Shown here: positions 57,605 to 64,000 of the stretch, in pieces
Layout: each line of letters starts with the position of its first letter
How positions within the stretch are numbered: the stretch's first letter is position 1
Assembly (NCBI GenBank): GCA_002270565.1
Contig: NQMI01000002.1
Location: 744,001-808,000 of the forward strand
Direction of reading: 5' to 3'
Source: Stenocarpella maydis
Lineage: Eukaryota > Ascomycota > Sordariomycetes > Diaporthales > Diaporthaceae
DNA length: 64,000 bases
Position numbers and translations under genes: made by a program
The notes under the pieces: model-generated
The model's database searches: none
What the model was told of the DNA's origin: nothing
The model's input: the letters and a program-made list of their open reading frames with translations, nothing else

Positions 57605-58638
57605 ATGCCTCCCAGAATACCAATCTCGCAGGTCACATGGTGCTGCCGGGCCTCAATTGAGCGAAAAGGCGTGACGGGGGCCGCGAGCACCCCGCTTGCG
57701 TCGCTGTTCGCAGCGCTCTCGATACGGCAGGCTCCCGCACAACCAGTCAGGTTGCAGTCGCGCAGCGCATCCATCCTCGCCAACCTCCGCGACAACAAGG
57801 GAGCCTACAACAAGCGCATACGTAAAGGCCGTGGTCCGTCCTCTGGCTATGGAAAGACTTCGGGCCGCGGTCACAAGGGTCAGGGGCAGCATGGCCACGT
57901 GAAGCCTTGGTTCCAGGGTGGGCAGACGCCCTTGATCTTCAAGCACGGCTCGAGGGGCTTTGTGAACCAGTACGTTCTACATGCATCCCTCACGCCCGGG
58001 ACACTGCGGTGGAGAGTGCAGAGCTAGAAAGAGAAATGCTAACAATCACCGCGCCACACTCCAGCCGCAAAGATGTCATGTCCGAAGTCAACCTCGACCG
58101 CCTGCAAGCCTGGATCGACGCGGGCCGCATCGACCCGACGAAGCCCATCACGCCCAAGGAGATCATCCAGTCGGGCCTCCTTGGGAGGGCAAAGGACGGC
58201 GTCAAGCTCCTGGCGCGGGGTTCGACGGAGCTCCGGACCCCCATCGAGATCGTGGTGTCGCGCGCGTCGGCGGCGGCAATCGAGGCGGTGGAGCGGGCGG
58301 GCGGCAAGATCGTCACGCGGTACTACACCAAGGACTCTATCAGGCGGCTGCTCAAGGGCCAGAGCGTCAACACGATGGAGCCGCTGCCCGTGGGCCAGCA
58401 CCATGTCAAGGCGGTGCTGGAGAAGGCGAGGGCCGGTCCGTTCATATACAGGCTGCCGGACCCGACGAGCCGTTGGGACATCGAGTACTACCGCGACCCG
58501 GCGCACAGGGGATACCTGAGCGACCGCCTGAAGCCTGGCGAGAGCCCGTCGTTGTATTTCAAGGTGCCGGGTGAGCAGCTCAGCAAGAAGGCTGCCAAGG
58601 CGAAGAAGGTGGAAGAGACTGATGCGAGGTTGTTTTGA
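57605..58638 (+). CDS. mrpl10: Mitochondrial ribosomal protein uL15m (MRPL10)
   Basis: Large-subunit protein of the mitochondrial ribosome, bacterial L15 family. Exons 57605-57969 and 58065-58638 (312 aa); the 95-nt intron has a GCTAAC branch site and restores the frame at [15 protein letters not shown]. The N-terminal 50 residues are Arg/Ser/Ala-rich without acidic residues, a mitochondrial import signal. The L15 core then starts: [20 protein letters not shown], the glycine-rich [36 protein letters not shown]. The second exon holds the L15 fold ([57 protein letters not shown]). A fungal C-terminal extension includes [24 protein letters not shown]. Confidence is high. Confidence 0.92.
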
Positions 58639-59641
58639 TCGTGGGTGTGGTCTGGAGAGCGTGCAAGGCGTGCAGTTTCCCCCGGCATGCATGTGATAGG
58701 GCACAGGATACATGTGTATACTTTAGCAAGAGATGTCTGCTGCTCCTCGGCAGATTTCAAACTCGAGAGCAGAACGGGCGTGACCGAGGCTAGATGAGTG
58801 GGGATGAGAGCTTCTAACCCATTCGCATATCAGTCAACTACTACATTCGCTGCTACTGGTTGTCAGTCCGGCGCGGCTCCTTGGTTTGGTACAGGAGCGT
58901 GTTGGATGCCAGACAAAGACGCCAAGTCCCTCTTTCCTCCCTTGGACGGTGGTGGAAGCCGTATATTGAAGGGGGCTATTTGCGGGTCAGTACCCAATCT
59001 GTTCAGTTTAGGGCAAAAGCATGTCAATCTTGGTGGCGAGCAGGAGCGCACACCGAGAACATGGCAAAAACAAGGTCCCACTTCTGTGCCTGACTGACGC
59101 TGCAGAGCAACATGTCAGGCATGTATGTTCAAGGATGGGCATTTGAACGAAGAACCCCTACAGCCTAGGCAGGCCTTCCCAAGCTGGGCAAGGGCCGCCT
59201 GTTGCAGAGACGGGCAGGTCGCTTAGCGCTGTGCCTCCCATTGGGTGGGGAATGGCATCCTGGAGCTTCCCACGCGCATGTTCCAGCTTGGAGCTCGGGT
59301 GCCCAGCGTCTCATGCTGTGTATTTATTTCCAGAAGTTACCTGCCACAGTAGATGACATCCTCAGGCCAGCGACGAATTTGTCACGATCCATCTTGTTAT
59401 AGCGCCCCTCGCTACGTTCTGGTCCGCGTCGTCGCATCCGTCTTTCTTCGTCACTGGCAGCTCGCCCAGGATCCTCGGTGCAACTCGGGGGAACGAATCG
59501 AGCAAGTCGACGCCAGGTGCGGTTAACTACGCATACCGTCGTGCTTCTCTGCCGACCAGGACTCGAGTCTGCCACTCGCAACCTCGTCTTGAAACCCGTC
59601 TCGAATCCAGCCCAGGTACAACACACCCTGAACAAGAAGCC
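58639..59641. other. Intergenic
   Basis: 3' UTR of mrpl10 and promoter/leader of mvp1. No gene, RNA or repeat recognised. Confidence 0.6.
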
Positions 59642-62476
59642 ATGTCCCTATTCGGAGAGCCAGAGGCGGACGAGAACCCCTCGATGGCCTCGTCCTTCGC
59701 CCGCTCTCGGCAGTCGCTGTTCGACAACGATGGCTCGAACAACCCGTCCAACTCCAACTCCCTCTTCCAGGACGACGACGTAGCGGGCAGCGGGGCAGCG
59801 TCGCCATGGGACATGCCCACGCCGCGCAAGCAGCACTCGAGGGCCGACATCCTGCGCAACCTGCTGCCCGCCCCTGACGTGCCCGAGAGCTACATCGAGA
59901 CCTTTGAGGGCGTCGTGCGCGAGAATGGGACCGGGGGCAAGGTCGCATCCGGGGGCGTCATGCGCGTCCTCGCCGCCGCCAAGATCGGCGCAGACGACCA
60001 GGCCAGAATAATGGGTATAATTGCGCCGGGAGGCGGGGACGTCGCCCTCGGGAGGAACGAGTTCAACGTGTTGCTAGGCCTCATTGGCCTCGCCCAGGAG
60101 CGCGAGACCATCAGCCTGGACGGCATTGACGAGCGCCGGAGAAGTGAGTGTCTGCTTCCGTTGCCTGCTTCCGTCCTGCTGCGCCTGCCAGTTCCCATCA
60201 ATCCACACCTTGCCCGCCTCTTCGCCCGTGCAAGCGCCAGTACCGCGGTCCGCAGCACCCGTCACTGCTGCCTTTATCTCTTATCTGTGACCACCATTGG
60301 CACCATGTCGTCCTGCAGGTGGATGCGCTGTTCGCCGGCTGTGCTGTCAATTGGCCCGCCCGCCCGTCCCCAATACCCATCTCGAAAGCCTTAGAGCTCC
60401 TGTGGGGCGGCCCCAGGCTCCCCTGCTGTGTGGCCCTGCTTTACCCTACCTGACGACACGCATCTTACGTGCTTGGATATTGATAGCCCGCCTGCGTTCG
60501 TTCTCTTCATCGCCATCACTGCTAACAGCTCTATCTGCCTCGTACCAGACCTCCCTGCCCCAAGACTCCCAGGCATTCTTGGAACGCCAGCTGCTGGACC
60601 TTTTGCCCGCACCAGTGAACTCGCCGCCAAACCTCCACAGCGCCCGATAACTCCACCGGCCAAGGATACCGCACGTACACAGCCGTCGATGGAATACTCC
60701 GATGATCCCTGGAACTCCCCCGATGTTCACAAACACCATAAACATGCGGTGGAGGAGACACCTCCTCAGACCCATGCCCCTGAAGAGCATGTTGCCGAAA
60801 ATCCACCCTTGAATGGACACGGCCACGGCCGTGGCGATAGTAATGGTGCCAACGAGCCCTCCGGACCGCCCGCCCGCACAACCTCGACCTTCACCACGGC
60901 TTCAATCGAGTCCGTAGGAGAGCCCGACACGGCCCCGACGCGCCAGGAGTCATTCCCGCCCGCTACTTCTCCTGGGGCCGGCTGGGGCTCCGGTGATTTC
61001 TTTGGCGGGAATCCAGTGGGCAATCCTGCGGCGTCAAACCCAGTGACGAGTCCGTTCGGAGCACCGGCGGGTATCAGCGTTGGTAGGGAGCACGGTGACC
61101 ACAGGCCTGGCCCCATCCCGAATAGAACGCTGGGTAGCGGCAGGACCGGTAGTGGCGTCGAGGAGCACATTGTTGTGAACCTGCTGCCAGAGAAAGAGGG
61201 CATGTTCATGTTCCAGCACCACAATTATGAGGTATCAAGCGCCAGGAGAGGGAGCAAGGTAATCCGGAGATACAGTGATTTTGTCTGGTTATTGGACTGT
61301 CTACATAAGAGGTATCCTTTCAGGGCGTTGCCTCTCCTCCCGCCAAAGAGGGTTGCCGGTAAGTCCAGCCCTCTCCAGTCGGCGTAGCATGCACTGGACA
61401 CTCGAGGCTGACCCCTCACAGTCAATGGCAACCACCTGTCGAATGATGGTGCCTTTATCGAGAAGCGACGCCGCGGCCTCGCCCGGTTCCTCAACGCCGT
61501 GTCCAGGCATCCTATCCTCAGCCAAGAGCAGCTGGTCATCATGTTCCTGACGGTGCCCACCGAGCTCGCCGTCTGGCGGAAGCAAGCCACCATCTCCGTG
61601 CAGGACGAGTTCGCCGGCCGTGCCCTCCCGCCAGGGCTGGAGGACTCGCTACCCGCCGAGCTCGAGGATCTTTTCCAGCGCACCCGGTCCGGCGTGCGGC
61701 GGAGCGCCGAGCTGTACATCAGCGTCTGCAACGTCATGGACCGGCTCGTCAAGCGCAACGAGGGCGTCGCGGCCGACCACGCCCGGCTCGCCCTCTCGCT
61801 GACATCCATGACCGAGGCCACAGCCGACACGTACGCCACTGACACCAACGAGGTGCCACTAGTCAACGACGGCCTAATCGCCATGAGCAAGCATCTGCGT
61901 ACGTCGCAGACCCTCATGGAGGACGAGGCGCGTGCCTGGGACGAGGGCGTGCTGGAGGACCTCAAGAGGCAGCGGGACGCGCTGGTGAGCGTGCGAGACT
62001 TGTTTGACCGCCGGGACCGCCTGGACAGGGACAACATCCCCGCCCTGGAGAGGCGCATCGACAACAACGAGACGAAGCTGGCGAACCTGCGGGCCAAGCC
62101 CGACAGCCTGATCAAGCCGGGCGAGATCGAGAGGGTCGTTGAGGCCATCATCAAGGTAAGCTTTCGAATGCCCCCCCCCCCGGGGCCAGTGTCCATTCGC
62201 TTTTTCATCCCCCCTCGCCCCCTCTCAACCTGGCATATGCGCTAACCCAGCGCGCCATCACGACAGGACAAGGAGTCCATTGTCAACCAGCACAACCGCT
62301 CCATCTTCGTCAAGGAGTGCATCCGCGACGAGCTCATCACCTTCCAGTCGTCGCAGTACCACATCTCGCGGTGGAACCAGGACTGGGCCCAGGAGCGCGT
62401 CAAGTACGCGGAGATGCTGGCGGATAACTGGCGCCGGCTCCTCGACGAGCTCGAGGGCATGCCCCTGGGTGACTAG
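59642..62476 (+). CDS. mvp1: Sorting nexin Mvp1
   Basis: PX-BAR sorting nexin; in yeast Mvp1 acts in endosome-to-Golgi recycling and vacuolar protein sorting through PI3P-coated tubules. Exons 59642-60143, 60549-61358, 61422-62155 and 62267-62476 (751 aa), all in phase. The N-terminus has an EH-like helical region (RADILRNLLPAPDVPESYIETFE, VMRVLAAAKIGADDQARIM, LGRNEFNVLLGLIGLAQE). A long Pro/Ser/Gly-rich linker follows, then the PX domain (about 370-480) with the PI3P-binding RRYSDFVWL motif and PPKRV loop. The C-terminal BAR-like coiled region includes LKRQRDALVSVRDLFDRRDRL and ends QDWAQERVKYAEMLADNWRRLLDELEGMPLGD. Intron 1 is long (405 nt); its ends (GTGAGT, CCAG) give DERRRNLPAPRLPG, and I see no hidden exon in it. 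Confidence is high. Confidence 0.9.
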
Positions 62477-62827
62477 ACGCGGGCGGTGCGCTCGGTCGTA
62501 TCCCTCGGCCGTGCAAGCTGGGGCGGACGGGATGTGAGAACGGGGCGGCAGGTGGGTTTCGGCCGAGGCTGGAAGCGTGCATGCATGCATGCATTGATGC
62601 TTCAAAACAACAGAAGGCGCACAATGTCGGCAACGGCAGTTTGGGGGGGGGGGTTTAAAGTGAATGGGCCAGAGCTGAAACCTTGACGAGAATTGAGTAC
62701 AGGAGAACAACAAGTATAGCAAATGGCGTGTGCACAAACTCGAAAACTGCATCAAGTTTGAAGTTTGGGGACGAGTTGGCCGGGAGCGAAGTGGGAAGGA
62801 TGTTGATGAAGATGTACTACTGTATAC

Positions 62828-62928
62828 TTTCTTTCTTTTCTTTTCTTTTTTTTCCTTTTTTTTTCTTTTTTTTTCTTTTTTTTTCTTTTTTTTTCTTTTT
62901 TTTTCTTTTTTTTTCTTTTTTTTTTTTG
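62828..62928. repeat. Polypyrimidine tract with 10-bp (CT9)n array
   Basis: About 100 nt of only T and C. From about 62865 the C recurs every 10 nt, giving about seven CTTTTTTTTT units. Confidence 0.9.
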
Positions 62929-63538
62929 GCTGCAGAAGCAAAGCATATGACTTTGCCAGAGAGAGACACAGACAGAGAGAGAGAGAGCCGGTGCCATAGC
63001 GATACCCATTCATTGTGTTGCTTCTGGAACACTTTATCTGCAGGATGAATCCGACTATTGTTCACCGCGGACTGGTCTCAACAGCACCACGGCTCAGTGC
63101 CCATGATCGATCTGATACGGTATGGGGGCTCAACGCCATTTACGATGGTAGGCCAACAAGCACGGCATTGCTTTTCAATGATTACAACGTGGAAAGTGGT
63201 AGTAGGTATATTACCTGTGGTGTTTGCAAGCCAAGTCCTTGATGTCGACTTGAAGGCGAGGGGTAGGTAGGTACGCACGTAGGGACGTAGGAGTAGTCGT
63301 CCAGCAGATAAATACAAAGGCCGGTAGCCTCGATGACGGACCATCAGCCCCTCGACCGGAACCACCCCTCCCCGAAGCCCGGGTAAGCCCCTGCGAGGCA
63401 TGCCCTTCCAGAGTGACCCTCGATGATGAGATAGAGCAAAATCTGCGATGCAGCTCCGTCTTTCTGGATATCGACCAAGCCAACACGCAGCCGCAATCCT
63501 GATTACGCCGTCGCTCAATGAGTTCCAAGTCTTTCGTT

Positions 63539-63566
63539 CCCCACCCCCACCCCAACCCCCCACCCC
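63539..63566 (-). other. Putative G-quadruplex (minus strand)
   Basis: Five C tracts of 4, 5, 4, 6 and 4 separated by only 1-2 A on the plus strand, so five G tracts with 1-2-nt loops on the minus strand. Shape and stability are inferred, not measured. Confidence 0.7.
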
Positions 63567-63804
63567 TTTTCCTTCCGCGGCCAAACGGTGACTGCCTTAC
63601 ATGTCTGTTCTCCGAGTTTGCTCACTCACCCCACTGATCTGAGAGCATTCTTGCAGGCCCGTTGCGCCCAGGGTGAAACGCACCTGCTCGGGTGCAAATC
63701 TGTAAGGTAAAATACCATGTGTCGCTCGCGACTGTTGTGCCGAGGGCTCTCCAATCACCACCACAATCATGAGTCCGAGCTGAGAGACTGCCAGGGCCGC
63801 CGGG

Positions 63805-64000
63805 TTAGTTGACATCCATGGCCTCCGACTGCTCCCGCTTGCGGTACCAAGCCACGAACTCATCGATGACGGCGGGCCACGAGTCCTCCTCGCTATAGAA
63901 GCCCAGGGTCGAGTCCTCCATGGTCTTGTTGGCGAACTCGAGCGTCATGTTCCACATGTCCTTGTTGACGGAGCGGGTCCACTTCTCAGCCAGGAATTCC
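63805..64000 (-). CDS. dcn1: DCN1-like cullin neddylation factor, 3' end (partial)
   Basis: The minus strand is open from the window edge to TAA at 63807-63805 (64 full codons). The peptide reads EFLAEKWTRSVNKDMWNMTL, EFANKTMEDSTLGFYSEEDS, WPAVIDEFVAWYRKREQSEA, MDVN. This is the C-terminus of the DCUN1 (potentiating neddylation) domain: the FL-x-W/Y-R-S-I/V-x-K/R-D-x-W-N-x-T-L pattern and the WP-x-x-IDEFV signature are typical. Dcn1 binds cullins and Ubc12 and promotes Nedd8 attachment. The gene starts beyond the right edge, so its length and N-terminal UBA domain cannot be judged. It converges with mvp1. Confidence 0.8.
   Translation of the reverse strand, partial: EFLAEKWTRSVNKDMWNMTLEFANKTMEDSTLGFYSEEDSWPAVIDEFVAWYRKREQSEAMDVN

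Larger units (their letters stand above)
62477..63804. other. Convergent intergenic region with simple repeats
   Basis: Lies between the 3' ends of mvp1 and the DCN1-like gene. It holds a G run (62643-62652), a polypyrimidine tract (62828-62928), a GA-rich stretch (62958-62990) and a C-tract cluster (63539-63566). No gene seen. Confidence 0.6.

Noticed and set aside
62828..62928. Telomere-like or CRISPR-like array
   Set aside because: The period-10 (CT9) pattern has no spacers and no TTAGGG; it is a simple repeat.

Overview
The window is nuclear DNA of a filamentous ascomycete, most likely a Sordariomycete. This rests on short 52-120 nt spliceosomal introns (GTRNGT donors, CTRAC-like branch points, YAG acceptors), GC-rich codon use, ascomycete-type protein families and long intergenic spaces. 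I cannot name a species. Start codons were re-read as ATG, and exons were joined by splice signals, reading phase and remembered family sequence.

Layout. 0.1-6.4 kb: vts1 (SAM-domain RNA-binding protein) and tfc4 (TFIIIC TPR subunit). 7.3-15.3 kb: a membrane-anchored two-module amidohydrolase-like protein and a secreted DUF1996 protein. 16-17.8 kb: rcm1/NSUN5 rRNA m5C methyltransferase. 17.8-27.5 kb looks more accessory: an MFS transporter, a secreted PI-PLC-like protein with a GPI-type tail, and a ketopantoate-reductase-like protein, separated by gene-poor DNA that carries fragments of one 15-bp minisatellite family. 27.5-42.8 kb is nearly gene-free apart from one glutamine-rich tandem SANT/Myb gene on the minus strand. 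42.8-53.7 kb (minus) is PRP8 in 11 exons with a 965-residue Prp8 intein. It diverges from eIF3c/nip1 (54.5-57.1 kb), followed by mitochondrial uL15 (mrpl10), the sorting nexin mvp1, and the 3' end of a DCN1-like gene at the right edge.

How the genes relate. Most are single-copy housekeeping genes for splicing, translation, Pol III transcription, rRNA methylation, endosomal sorting and cullin neddylation. I see no cluster acting in one pathway.

Most unusual points. (1) The SANT/Myb gene stops at a TAG in the classic leaky context (TAG-CAA-TCA, matching TAG-CAR-YYA), followed in frame by 46 sense codons with the same Q/S/P-rich character as the gene; this is a candidate programmed stop-codon readthrough. 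(2) The intein keeps both LAGLIDADG aspartates, but its endonuclease is split by an approximately 300-residue disordered acidic insertion. That insertion carries a 12-residue motif duplicated with only synonymous differences and a SUMO-interaction-like motif. (3) The intron ending one codon before the intein is about five times longer than its neighbours because of an internal duplication that includes a dead copy of its own 5' splice site. (4) vts1 has a probable GC-AG intron, and the PLC-like gene has a 15-nt microexon.
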